In this document: positions 18,621 through 29,500 of the stretch, piece by piece
Layout: each line of letters begins with the position of its first letter
Position numbering within the stretch: the stretch's first letter is position 1
Source of the DNA: Stentor coeruleus
Taxonomy: Eukaryota; Ciliophora; Heterotrichea; Heterotrichida; Stentoridae
DNA length: 64,000 nt
Direction of reading: 5' to 3'
Assembly: GCA_001970955.1 (NCBI GenBank)
Contig: MPUH01000122.1
Coordinates: forward strand, 1 to 64,000
The notes under the pieces: generated by a model
The model's input: only the letters and a program-made list of their open reading frames with translations
Told to the model about the DNA's origin: nothing
Databases searched by the model: none
Program-made: the position numbers and the translations under genes

Positions 18621-20462
18621 CTAATTTTCGTCACTTTCTTCAAGATACGTTAAACGTTCACGTTCAGTTTCTTTAGCTTTGATTTTACTAGCTTTTTTCC
18701 TGTTTTTTTCATCTACAAGGCTTTGATATTGAGAGTTTTTAGCTTTGTAAATCAGTCTTTGAGATATATCTTCTTTACCTTCACTAAATGGTATATTCAA
18801 AGATCTTTTTATATTAGTTTCAGATTTATCAACTTGCGGAAGGAACTCTTCAGGGATTTGTACGGACTCAGATTTAACTTTGAAAAGATCTTCTTCAGGG
18901 TCAGTAGAAGTTGTTAAGCCTTGTTTGGCAAGTTTTATTGCTTTGATTTTTTGTTTGAGTTTTTCTAGTTTTGTCATTGTATGTGGCTCAACCTTAACAA
19001 CATTGACTTCAGGCACGCTAACCATTCCAAATGACTCAGCAAATTCCTTCAGCGGCAAACCTTGTATATTAAAAATTTCTTTATTTGGCATCAAAAATAT
19101 ACTCCTCACATACGATACAAAAGCTCTTTCTGCTAAATGCTTAATATCATGATACTCCGCAACAATCCCTTGCAAACTTCCTGTAATATTATAAGTCTTA
19201 CTAGGATTCGGAGTAAGTTTTTTAACCTGAATATTCTTTTTGCCAAGTAATTCTAAGAACTTTATCTCTGAAGGCAACAAAAAAATAACCCCATTTCCAC
19301 CAGACTTATATCTTGCCGTCCTGCCAATTCTATGCACATAACTCTCAACATCTTCAGGACAGTCAACTTGTACAACCCAATGAACCAAAGGGAAATCCAG
19401 TCCTCTAGCAGCAATATCCGTGCAAAACAGCACAGCCTCCGTTTTCTCCATAAACGCATAATAAATTGCAGTCCTTTTCGATTGTTTCTGTTTACCATGT
19501 ATTTCCATAATCTGTATTCCCGGATGCAGCATCTTAAAACTCTCATAAACAAACCTCACTTGCTTACAAGAACTTAAAAAAACAATAGTTTTATGATGCA
19601 AATGAGTCTTCAAAAACGAAAAAAGCAAATTAAACTTATTCTGTAAATCAACTTCAATATAATACTGACTAAGTTTTTTCTTAATAGCCATCTCATCTTT
19701 GTTAGGTAAAACATTAATATACTCATATTCACTAAGTGAAAGCCTAGACAACTCACGTAATGATTTCGAAAGTGTTGCTGAAAATAACACAGTCTGTCTT
19801 GTAAGAGGTAAATACTCAAGTATCAAATTTAAACTTTCTTCAAACCCCATTTCTAATATCCTATCCGCTTCATCTATTATAAGCATTTTCAAATTGTCTA
19901 AATTGAAATCTGGAGTTTCTTGAAGGTGTTGAAGAAGTCTTCCAGGTGTTGCTATGAGGATATTGATTGAAGCTATGCTAATTTGTTCATATTTTATATC
20001 TTTACCACCAATAATCAGCCCTGCAGAAAAATTGTGATATCTGCCTACTTTGTTTAAGGTTTCAAAGAGTTGGATACCAAGTTCACGAGCTGGGGCTATT
20101 ATAAGAGCACCTAAACCATCGATACTTGACCATTTTTGTCGGTAGAGATTTTCTAGCATTGGCACTAAAAAAGATAAGGATTTACCTGAACCTGTTAGGG
20201 CTGTACCAAGAACATCTCGACCAGCTAAAATATGGGGTATTGAACCACGTTGGATTGGGGTCATTGTATGCCAATCATTTTCTGTTAAGGCTCTTATTGT
20301 GTTTTTTGATATTGGGAGCTCTGAAAACTCGTATTTAAGAAGATCAGCAGAACAAGAGTCTTTACCTACTGGAACCACACCGGTATCGGGAGTTTCAATT
20401 TTTATCCTTTTTTCAAGGGATTTGGATTGGTAAAATGCTGGTCTCTTGTACGGTTTTTTCAT
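18621..20462 (-). CDS. DDX10: DEAD-box RNA helicase, DDX10/Dbp4 type
   Basis: A 613-residue ATP-dependent RNA helicase of the nucleolar Dbp4/DDX10 branch, which releases U14 snoRNA during 18S rRNA processing. Motifs in order: Q motif (FSELPISKNT...TPIQRGSIP), motif I ALTGSGKS, Ia APARELG, IIGGKD, Ib TPGRL, motif II DEAD, motif III SAT, IV IVFLSS, V ARGLDFP, and VI HRIGRTAR. The stretches FSAGLIIGGKD, INILIATPGRLLQH, LIIDEADRILEMGF and LSRLSLSEYEYI are typical of DDX10. A lysine-rich C-terminal tail follows. The family is often longer, so the tail is short here. The gene is convergent with the cysteine-repeat gene, 267 bp away. Confidence 0.92.
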   Translation of the reverse strand: MKKPYKRPAFYQSKSLEKRIKIETPDTGVVPVGKDSCSADLLKYEFSELPISKNTIRALTENDWHTMTPIQRGSIPHILAGRDVLGTALTGSGKSLSFLVPMLENLYRQKWSSIDGLGALIIAPARELGIQLFETLNKVGRYHNFSAGLIIGGKDIKYEQISIASINILIATPGRLLQHLQETPDFNLDNLKMLIIDEADRILEMGFEESLNLILEYLPLTRQTVLFSATLSKSLRELSRLSLSEYEYINVLPNKDEMAIKKKLSQYYIEVDLQNKFNLLFSFLKTHLHHKTIVFLSSCKQVRFVYESFKMLHPGIQIMEIHGKQKQSKRTAIYYAFMEKTEAVLFCTDIAARGLDFPLVHWVVQVDCPEDVESYVHRIGRTARYKSGGNGVIFLLPSEIKFLELLGKKNIQVKKLTPNPSKTYNITGSLQGIVAEYHDIKHLAERAFVSYVRSIFLMPNKEIFNIQGLPLKEFAESFGMVSVPEVNVVKVEPHTMTKLEKLKQKIKAIKLAKQGLTTSTDPEEDLFKVKSESVQIPEEFLPQVDKSETNIKRSLNIPFSEGKEDISQRLIYKAKNSQYQSLVDEKNRKKASKIKAKETERERLTYLEESDEN

Positions 20463-21059
20463 TATGCTTTTATTTGAATTACTTTTTTTTTTAGCTTAAG
20501 TTGGATTTAGGGTGTTAAAAGTTTATTTTTTGGGGATGAAGTTTAGTTTTGGAAAGGATTTTTTTGATATGAAGTAAAAGATTTTTATTGTTATTTTAGT
20601 ATTAGATTTAGTGATAAATTATAGTTTTTTAGATGTATTGATTTCTAATATAAAAACACCATGCTGAAATAAAATGGCAAAAGTAACTTGATTCGTATAT
20701 TTCATTTATAATATATATTATATCTAATAAGAATCTTATAAAAGCCAAATAGAAACTCTTTATAAAATCTCCAACAAAAAAAAATAGTCTAATCTCTACT
20801 CCCACAATTTCAAATCATCCCTAACACCCTAACCCATAAAACTAAATCTTTAGAGCCTAAAATCTATAACCTCATCATATTCCTTTATGTTTTTCCAGGA
20901 TTTAATTATAAATCATCATTAAAACCATATAAAACCTTCAACATACTTTCTCTAATTCACAAAACTCTTAAACCCAAAGCTTATAATTTTCAAGACAACT
21001 CTAAGCCGTTTCTTAAGAAAATTTAATTCAATAAAAACTCATTAAACCATACTATTAAA
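20463..21059. other. Divergent intergenic region
   Basis: Upstream regions of the DDX10-like gene and the acylated coiled-coil gene. No gene, repeat or clear element seen. Confidence 0.5.
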
Positions 21060-23681
21060 ATGGGCTGTCTTGTAACCAAATCCACACTTCTTCGATATCA
21101 AGAAGAGCTTTCTTCAACCCAATCAAATCTTGAAAAGCTCGAAGAAAAACTTAGACAACGCCAACAAGAAAATGAAATAGAAGATATTGATTATGATGAC
21201 CGCTTAGACTATCTTTCATATCAAGAACAGCTTAGAACAAAGCAAGTTTTATCAGTACTAAGCAAGTATTTAGGTATTAAAAGTATACAAAGCATAGAAA
21301 ACCCTAGTTTTCAAATAGACCCGATTGAATACTTGCATAAACGCTATAAGCAAACTGAGCATTCACAAAAAATCTCTAGTAATATTGCTGGGACAGCAGA
21401 AAAACTTACTATAGCTCATGGGCAGAAAATTATTATCATAGACGAAAGGATTAAAAGTTTAGCTGATTTTGTTAAAACTAAACTGGAAAATGGAATTGAG
21501 GCTTATGAAGAAATTACTCAAAGATTTCAAAAACTTTATAAATATGATAGTTTGGATGAACTTATTGATTGCTTGATTAAAATGAATGAACTTCAGAAAG
21601 ATTTGGAAATATTACAGAGAAGATGTGATTACAAAAAGTTTATTTTAAACCAAGAGGCTAAAGTAAAAGCTAAAGAAGATTCTCGTATACGTATTATTGA
21701 GTTACAAAAAGATATAGATAATCTCAATTCAAATTGGGCTGATATGAAAGATAAAGAACGACATGATGCTGAAGAGTATCAAAACCTTCAAGACACTATA
21801 GAAAAGTTAAATACTGAAATATCTTCATATACCCAAGAAAAAATCGAACTTTCTAAATATCTTGAAAACTTCGATCAAAGCCTTCAAGGACTTTCTCAAA
21901 CAAAAGACCTTTATGAATCTAAATGTTTAGAATATCGTGAATTAGAATCTGAAATTGATTTAGAAACTAATAAAAGTTTAGTATTAGAAAATCCAGGTGA
22001 TATACAAGAACTAAAAACCCAATATCAAAAATTAAATGACGATATTTGTGAATTAAAATCACAATTAGCATATTTAGAATCATTACAAAATGCTCGATGT
22101 GAAGAGTTGAAAAATAGTATAAATGAAGAGATTATAAGAAAAGAATCTATGGTTAAAGATTTGGAAATTGAAGTTTTAGAGAAGGAGGAAGAGTTTAATC
22201 AAAGTAAAAATAGTTTTAAGGAAAAGATTATGATGCAAATGGCTGTGAGGATTATTGCTTCACTTAAAGAAACCCCAAAGTCAGTTTTTAGTAAATGGAA
22301 CTCATCGGCAATGGCTGTTGAGAAAAAGTCAAAAGTTGAAGAGGAAATAAAAGTTGCTAACCCTTTTATGAATGCTTATGGGAAATATCCAGATGCTGAG
22401 CCTTGGGATCCTGTTAAGCTTAGTGGGTTTTTTGACGAGTTAATAACAGAAAAAATAAAACAAGATACTATAAGAATAAAAGATGATGGGATTCCTTTAC
22501 AATTACATTCATTCCTTTTAGCTTATATTAAAAACTTACACGATGCTACTGGGGAGACAGAAAAGCAAATCGCAAGTTTGATGGTAACAATAATCCCTGA
22601 AACAACTACTGATCCTTTAACCTTAATATATCGACGTATGTTAGGTTTATCACGTGATTGTTTTCCTTATCATTTTGTTTTTTTCTTAACATCATCTATT
22701 AATGATTTCAATACTCATAAAGATGAATCTCAAGATGCAATTCATTTTGATAAAGCTATTGAATTAATAGATTCTTATGTTTCTGGGAATAAAAACCTTG
22801 GTTCTAAGATATTATTTTCAATGCGTCCACAAGGTATTAGTATTGAAGATTATGTTTTGTTTCATTTGAAAAAAGAGTTAAACAAATTGTCGTATGAGTT
22901 TACACAATTATGTGATAGTTCGCAATCTTTTATGGATGTCGCGACAAATGAATTGAATGTTTATGTCCCAGTTGAAGTATTGGAAAAGTTTAAGAATATG
23001 TGTGAGAAAGAGTTTGATGTTAATTTTGATATGAAGATAGAAATGAGTATAAACACATTAAATACTTCGAAGTTTATGATAAAAAAACATGAATTCCTTG
23101 CTGGAATAATTGAAATTTTCACTGAACAACGTTTAGCTGAAGTTAAAACCCTTGAAACCAAACTTAAATCAACCCCTGAAATAACTGAAGAAATCTTCCA
23201 AAAACTCATAAATGAAATAGACCCTTCAGTGAATCCAGAAGAAATATCCAAGCTTTTTTCTGAGTCAATACAAGACACAACTGATATTTCTTATATAAAA
23301 TCAATAAACTTTATACAAATTGTCATGAAATATGGAATTGGAGGCTATGGGATTGGGAATTTTAAAGCAAATATGCTAGGGGATATTCTTAAAAAAATGC
23401 TTAAAAGATTAACATCAAGAGATAAAATATTGTCACCAATTGAAGATTTTAAAGAAATCAAAAGGAATTATGTTCCTTATAAAGTTACGCTTAAAGGTGT
23501 AGGGAGTTTACCAGAAAAACATCGAGTTTCAACACCTGTATCAGGACTTTTAGCTCCAAAACAAGTGAAGAAATTGTCGGAATTGAGAAAAGGTTTATCT
23601 CCAACAAATTCTTCTGAAAAAAATCTTAGAAGAGCTGCTAAAATCCTCAGTCCGATTAGGTCGCATTTTAGTTTTAAATGA
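21060..23681 (+). CDS. Acylated coiled-coil protein of unknown function
   Basis: An 873-residue protein that I do not recognise. The start MGCLVTKS is a good myristoylation and palmitoylation signal. Residues about 10-400 are long heptad-rich coiled coil (blocks such as LEKLEEKLRQRQQENEIE and LQKDIDNLNSNWADMKDKE). Residues about 430-800 are a predicted helical globular region containing YGKYPDAEPWDP, without a motif I can place. A basic tail has several S-P and T-P sites (LSPTNSS, LSPIRS), possible phosphorylation sites. It may link a membrane to the cytoskeleton. Ends with TGA, which supports TGA as a stop in this genome. Single exon. Confidence 0.85.
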   Translation: MGCLVTKSTLLRYQEELSSTQSNLEKLEEKLRQRQQENEIEDIDYDDRLDYLSYQEQLRTKQVLSVLSKYLGIKSIQSIENPSFQIDPIEYLHKRYKQTEHSQKISSNIAGTAEKLTIAHGQKIIIIDERIKSLADFVKTKLENGIEAYEEITQRFQKLYKYDSLDELIDCLIKMNELQKDLEILQRRCDYKKFILNQEAKVKAKEDSRIRIIELQKDIDNLNSNWADMKDKERHDAEEYQNLQDTIEKLNTEISSYTQEKIELSKYLENFDQSLQGLSQTKDLYESKCLEYRELESEIDLETNKSLVLENPGDIQELKTQYQKLNDDICELKSQLAYLESLQNARCEELKNSINEEIIRKESMVKDLEIEVLEKEEEFNQSKNSFKEKIMMQMAVRIIASLKETPKSVFSKWNSSAMAVEKKSKVEEEIKVANPFMNAYGKYPDAEPWDPVKLSGFFDELITEKIKQDTIRIKDDGIPLQLHSFLLAYIKNLHDATGETEKQIASLMVTIIPETTTDPLTLIYRRMLGLSRDCFPYHFVFFLTSSINDFNTHKDESQDAIHFDKAIELIDSYVSGNKNLGSKILFSMRPQGISIEDYVLFHLKKELNKLSYEFTQLCDSSQSFMDVATNELNVYVPVEVLEKFKNMCEKEFDVNFDMKIEMSINTLNTSKFMIKKHEFLAGIIEIFTEQRLAEVKTLETKLKSTPEITEEIFQKLINEIDPSVNPEEISKLFSESIQDTTDISYIKSINFIQIVMKYGIGGYGIGNFKANMLGDILKKMLKRLTSRDKILSPIEDFKEIKRNYVPYKVTLKGVGSLPEKHRVSTPVSGLLAPKQVKKLSELRKGLSPTNSSEKNLRRAAKILSPIRSHFSFK

Positions 23682-24644
23682 GTAGATTTCTTATTAAATA
23701 TAGGGTTTTAGTTAAGATGGATTTTTTATTTGGTTTTGATAAATTCTGGGTGTTAGGGTGTTAGTGTAGTAGAGGTAGGAATTAGGTTTTTTTTATTTTA
23801 AGGGTATAAAATACACTTTTTTATTTATGGTTTTATAGAAATTAGATATATAGAAAGATAGAATTTGCTTTTTTCTTTATGTATGGAATTAGGTATATTT
23901 AAAAAAAATAGTCAGTTCAGCCTAAAAAGATTATTCATAAAAACCTAAGGACATTTTAAAAAATCTTAATACTCAAGGCAAAACTCGACTAAAGCCAAAA
24001 TTTTCAAGAATTCCCAGCTTTCTCTAAAATGCATCTTAGGAAAAACTAGAACCTATAAAAATTACTAAACCTCATTATATCACATACTAAAAATTGTAAT
24101 TTACAAAAATAATAATAAATCAAAAATCAAACCAAATTTGAATCTAAAACAATAGTATTACAATGTATTTTCTAGATAAGTGTAGCCACTACTCATTACA
24201 TAATTTTTTAGATCAGCGTATATAATCTCTAGGTTTTATAATTTTGATAGGATGCTCGAAAAAATACCTTTCTATATATCCTTTAAAAATCAAAAACCAG
24301 GCTTCTCATAATATAAAGTATCAAAAATTACACTTTGATATACTTAAAATCATAGTTAAAGAAGATGGAAATACATCAATTCAGTAGAAAGAGATGAAAT
24401 ATTATTAAGACTTAGTCATAGTATCTTAATATTCATACAATAAAACATTAATTCTAAAAAACCTCAATTTCTCTATAAAATTCTCACCTAATCTCCTCAT
24501 CTTCCACAATAAAAACCCTTAAATCCTAATCAAAAAACTAAAACTCAATAAAACCTTAAAAACTATAAAAACCCAAACCTAAAAACTAAAATAACTTTAA
24601 AAAAATCATCCAATAATTTTTTTATCACTCATTCATAATAATAA
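23682..24644. other. Intergenic region
   Basis: AT-rich, no open frame of note. It separates two plus-strand genes and is long for this window. Nothing identifiable. Confidence 0.5.
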
Positions 24645-25550
24645 ATGCAAAGAAAAAACCCCAGACCAAAAAATCTTATAATAATAAGAACAGAAGTCGT
24701 GAAGAAAGTCTTCACTATGGAATAAATATCAAACATTTGAAGGCTTTAACTATATATCCTTACTACAAGATGCATCCTTAAAACTTACAGAAGGCAATTT
24801 AATTGAGTTTCAAAGACTCCGTATTCAACTTCGTCAAGTTTCAAATGCAAGTCCAAACCAGTTGTTTTTCCAGTTTGATACTAACAAAAATGGAAGGGTT
24901 AGTACAGAAGAAATCGTCAAATATTTTGAAACTAAAGGTGTACAATTACATCAAACCACTATGGTTAGATTAGTTTTTTATTATACAACTGATACTAAAG
25001 GGCTTAATTATAGTAAATTTGTCTCTCTTTTATTACCATCAGAAAGTAAATTTGAACCATTAGGTTTAGAATTATCTATACTTCTTCTTCCACATCAATA
25101 TGATCTTTTAGAAATCTTTCAAAGCATAAATCGTATAAGAACAAATCGGGTTAGTGGAGGAGATTTTTCTAGAGCTTTAGCTGAAAACATAACATTTAAT
25201 GAAGATAAAATCAAAACTTTGTTTAAGATTTTTGAAAAAGAAGGACAAGTTAATTATAAAGAAATCTGGCATAAGGTTAGTGAAAATGATGAGATCGAGA
25301 AAAATGCTTTAGAACATTTGAAAGATGAGTATTTTGATGATGTTGAGAAACTTTGTAAAGATTTGATGGGGATAAAGATGGGAAAATTACGTTTGAGGAG
25401 TTGATTATGGTGCTTGAGAGGCTTGGGGTAAGTTTGAAAAGTGGAGTACAGGAAACTTTTGCTTTGCTTGATACAGTGAAGGATTCAAAGATTGATATAA
25501 ACGAATTTATAGTTTTTTACAGAATAGCCTTTGGGAGTCTAGTTAGATAA
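24645..25550 (+). pseudogene. EF-hand protein gene split over several reading frames
   Basis: Codes for about 300 residues of a calmodulin-like protein, but not in one frame. The ATG at 24645 starts one frame. A second (NKNRSREESLHYG) covers about 24660-24715. The main frame runs from about 24720 to 25362, and a fourth ends at the TAA at 25548-25550. Each change equals one missing base. EF-hand loops are clear in FDTNKNGRVSTEEI (about 24873) and, after the last shift, FDGDKDGKITFEEL (about 25363); two more are degenerate (FEKEGQVNYKEI, LDTVKDSKIDINEF). No GT...AG intron of suitable length explains the shifts. Sequencing indels or a decaying gene are both possible; conservation of the loops favours sequence errors. 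Confidence 0.65.
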
Positions 25551-26518
25551 AACAGTTTTAAAGGGTTTTAGATGATATATTAAAGATTTTTTATTGTATC
25601 TTCAAAATGTATATTGTGAGTGTAAGTATTAAGTTCTCAGTTATTTTTAGTGTATAGTTTTTATTGAATTTTTTGGATTTTTATTTTAGATAATTTTTAG
25701 ACTTTTGCTGATGTTGAATCACACTTGCTGATTTTTAGATTTTTTCAACTCTGATACCTGGAAGTTAGTTGAAATCGAATTTAAAACTTTATTGTTTAGG
25801 AAGCATAATAATAGATATTGAGATTTTTTTATTACCATTAGCTATGCATTCTAAATCATAGGGTCTTGAGATTTGTCTTTAGTTCGCCAAGGTTAGAAAA
25901 TATGTTATCATTGTTGTTTAGGTTATTTCAACTTTTTGGATATTATTAAGTTTGACTAGTTCGATCCAAAGTTTGCCTTTTATTCGAAGTTTTTAGGTTC
26001 AGTTGTTGTTGACAGGCTAAGGATTTAAAGTTTTCCTATTATAATCTCATGTGTTATACAAGTAAATTATTTTATGATATTTTTGTATCTAAAAAAGTCT
26101 ATTTATATCTGCAGATTGGAGTTAGCAATAATCCCTTGCATCAATTGAATATACACCCATAAGAAACCTTTTACCATAATCTAATACATTATATATAAAA
26201 TCATACATCCATAAAATCTAAAATATTTCTCATATTAAAAAAATACATATAAATCTGATATAGTCCTTCTTGTTATAATTGCCTCTATACTTCCTCCAAG
26301 TTCCACATCAAGCCATCTCAGCTAAAGTTTCCTTAAAATCATCTAAAAAAATTTCCTCATACCTTAATCATAAAATACTCTACAAGTTTTCCCTAAAAAA
26401 ATTCCTAATTTTCCAACTTTAATACATTATATCCAGCATATTTTCCCTACAACATAACCATCCCTAATATCCATCTAAAAATCCCATATCTCAAACTAAA
26501 AATATTTTTTTACCTAAA
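25551..26518. other. Convergent intergenic region
   Basis: About 970 bp between the EF-hand gene and the 3' end of the giant gene. The left part is T-rich and the right part is A/C-rich. No gene seen. Confidence 0.5.
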
Positions 26519-29500
26519 CTAAATAATAAAACTTATCGTCACCAAAGCAAGAATCTGGCTAAAATTCAGATACTCAAACTTAAACTTGTATGAAGTATCT
26601 AACTCCCCAGCCACAGTAACATCNAGAATCTGGCTAAAATTCAGATACTCAAACTTAAACTTGTATGAAGTATCTAACTCCCCAGCCACAGTAACATCAA
26701 TTTCCAAAACATCTTCATTTTTCATCAAAACAGGGTTTCCCGGTAGATTATTTTCAGCAGTTAAATACACAATAAACTTTTTATTCAAAGGCAGCCCAGT
26801 AAAATTCAATTCCTTAACTTCTCCTTGAGTTACTTTCTCATAACAATTTCTACCACTTTTAACTTTTCTATTATGCCCATCTAATCCATATTTAATTTGC
26901 ACACTACTTGGTGGGATTTTATCATTAGCTAAAATTATCCCATAAATTGTTCCATCAGTATTTATACTAACTTCAACATAAACAGTTCCACTACTATCAC
27001 TGTTAATATTATAAGCTTTATTAAAAGAAGCATATTGTGTTGAATATTCAGTTGCATATTGACTGATTTTACTTGTTGTATCAAAATATGGGATAAAAGC
27101 TGAGAGTTTTTCAGGACTATAATCGAGGTTTTTAACATAAGTTATAGGTTTGTCAACTTCTAAAATGCGATTTATATAAAGGGTTAGTTCATAATATAAC
27201 TTATGTGAAGTGTCTTCTATAGTTTCAAGTCTTCGGGTAATACCAAGTGCTGGGTCAATCCCTGTATGTAGGAGGAATTCTTTAGGTAGAGCTAAAGCTT
27301 TTGCTGTACCTGTAATAATTTCTTCAATAGAAGACACTTGGGTCACATATACTCTGAATTTTGCAGGGAGATATGAAGGTAATGTGTTGAATTCATAAGT
27401 AAAAACATCTTCACTAGGTCTATTAGCTCTATCTATCGTAGCAATATAAACAACATATTCTGTATCATCAGTAAGTCCTGAAAAAACTATTTCTCCAAAC
27501 CCTTGTTCAATATTCGTCCATATATCTCCATAATAATTTTCTGTATCACACCACATAGTATCTCCATAAGCTAACATTTGTACTGTAGGTTTTTGTGTCC
27601 CTTTTCTAGTAATTAAATAATGTATATGAACAAGTTCAGAAGATTTAACAGCTAAACTTATATAAGTTCTTCCAATACTTGTTGGTTGGATTGAGTAAAC
27701 TTTAGGAGGATTTTCATCGATTGGTAAAGTTTGAAATGGTATTAGGGTTCTATCTAAGTAATAATTGTCTTTAGTTTCACCTGAGAGAGAAAGGCTTATA
27801 TATCCACTTACAGCTCCGTATATTATTGAAATAATAAAGAATTTTTCTTTTTCTCCTGATGTGAAATTTAGAATATTTGGGGTTATTGTTATGTATGAAT
27901 CTTGTTGTGGAGAAGATGTGTCTAGAGAAACTGAGAGGGAACCATAGGTTGGGATTGGCATCCAGACTTTTATTGGCAGAGATGACCCAGAGATTGGAAT
28001 ATAGGATATGTCTTCACATATAATAGGCATACTACCACCTGGAGATAAAACGTTTATAAACATGTTTACAAGAGGCTTAAACTCACGTGATTCTACATCA
28101 GTGCTATTTTCAGTTTTTATCCATGTCAAGAAATACTGTCCAGGTTCTACACTCATAGGTACATAAATCTTAAAGCTCATCTTTCTATCCCAAGCATACT
28201 GCCACACAAGTTCTTCAGGAATAACCCCAATCCTCTCATCAATCGGTACAGGCCTAATCCTCAAAACATCAAAGCTTGGTTTCTCTAAAGTTAATACAAC
28301 AGGTAACGAATAAGATCCTTGATAAACCTCAATTTCACTAGTATTAATAAAAATCCTATACCCTTTATTAACAAAATCCAAATTCGGATAAGGGGTAAGA
28401 TTAGGATAAGACCTAATAGAAATACTACTCAAATCATTATCAAAAAGCTGTATAATAAAATTCCCCGAATTCCCATGTTCCTGTAATGTTGGAACATCTA
28501 AATATTCTAAAAACAACTCTTGGCCAATAGGTGTTATTTCTTGAGAAAGTGTAACAATAGAAGTCCTATTTCCAGATTGTACCAAAAAAGTACAGCTTGG
28601 GTTAAGCAATCTTGGGTCAGTAGAATTAGTAAAATCACATGAATATGAACTTAAAAATAAATAATGATAATTTCCAGGCCAGTTTATATAAACACCACCA
28701 TTTTGCTTTATTCCTGTATCTTCTAATGTAAAAGTAAAAAGATATTCAGCATTTGTATGTGTGATATATGATGAGCATTCTACTGAAGTCATGTTAAGAA
28801 TACCGGGTAATGTGGAGATTTGGAAATCGATAGTTTTATCAAAGGCTATAAGATTGGAATTTGTCCTATCGTAAACATATAAAAAGAATTTGTTTGTTGT
28901 ACTTTTTATTGGATTTGTTATTGAGTAGATATTAAAAGTCATTGTTTGGCTTGAAGTGAAAGTGCTGAGTTGGTTGAAAATTATTGTTCTTGGAGATTGA
29001 AGGTAACAGGATTTATGGCTTGGGATAGAGTCGCAATAGATATTTTTGTTAGCAGGGATTAGTTGATAAGTGTATTCAATTGGGAATTGGACTATAAAGT
29101 CTATAGAGTCATCTTGAGAAATATCTTGTGGGTTTTCAACTATAAAAGTATATAAGGCAACTTCACCTTCGTTTTGAGGGTTGAACTGGGAGGAGACAAC
29201 TACAAGACTTGCTGGAGATACTTTTATCAATACTTTAGCTTTGGGGTCGTTAGTGTCGAGGGTATCTAGCATATTACCCCCATAATACGTTGATATCTCA
29301 AAAGCTGAAGTATAAGTTGATGTACTAAATATAGGATTAGTAACCGAGCCAATCGTAATTCCAAAGTTCATATATCTTTTGATTTTCGTATTAGTATTAA
29401 TCGTAAGAGTGTTTTGATAAGCATTACAATAATTAATCGATTCAAGGGCTCCTGAAGTAAAACATCTTTCAGTAGTAGGTAAATATTGAAATTCACTTGG

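Noticed and set aside
24645-25550. Programmed +1 frameshifting of the Euplotes kind to explain the EF-hand gene
   Set aside because: The shifts needed are -1 or +2, not +1, and there is no AAA-TAA slippery site at the frame changes.
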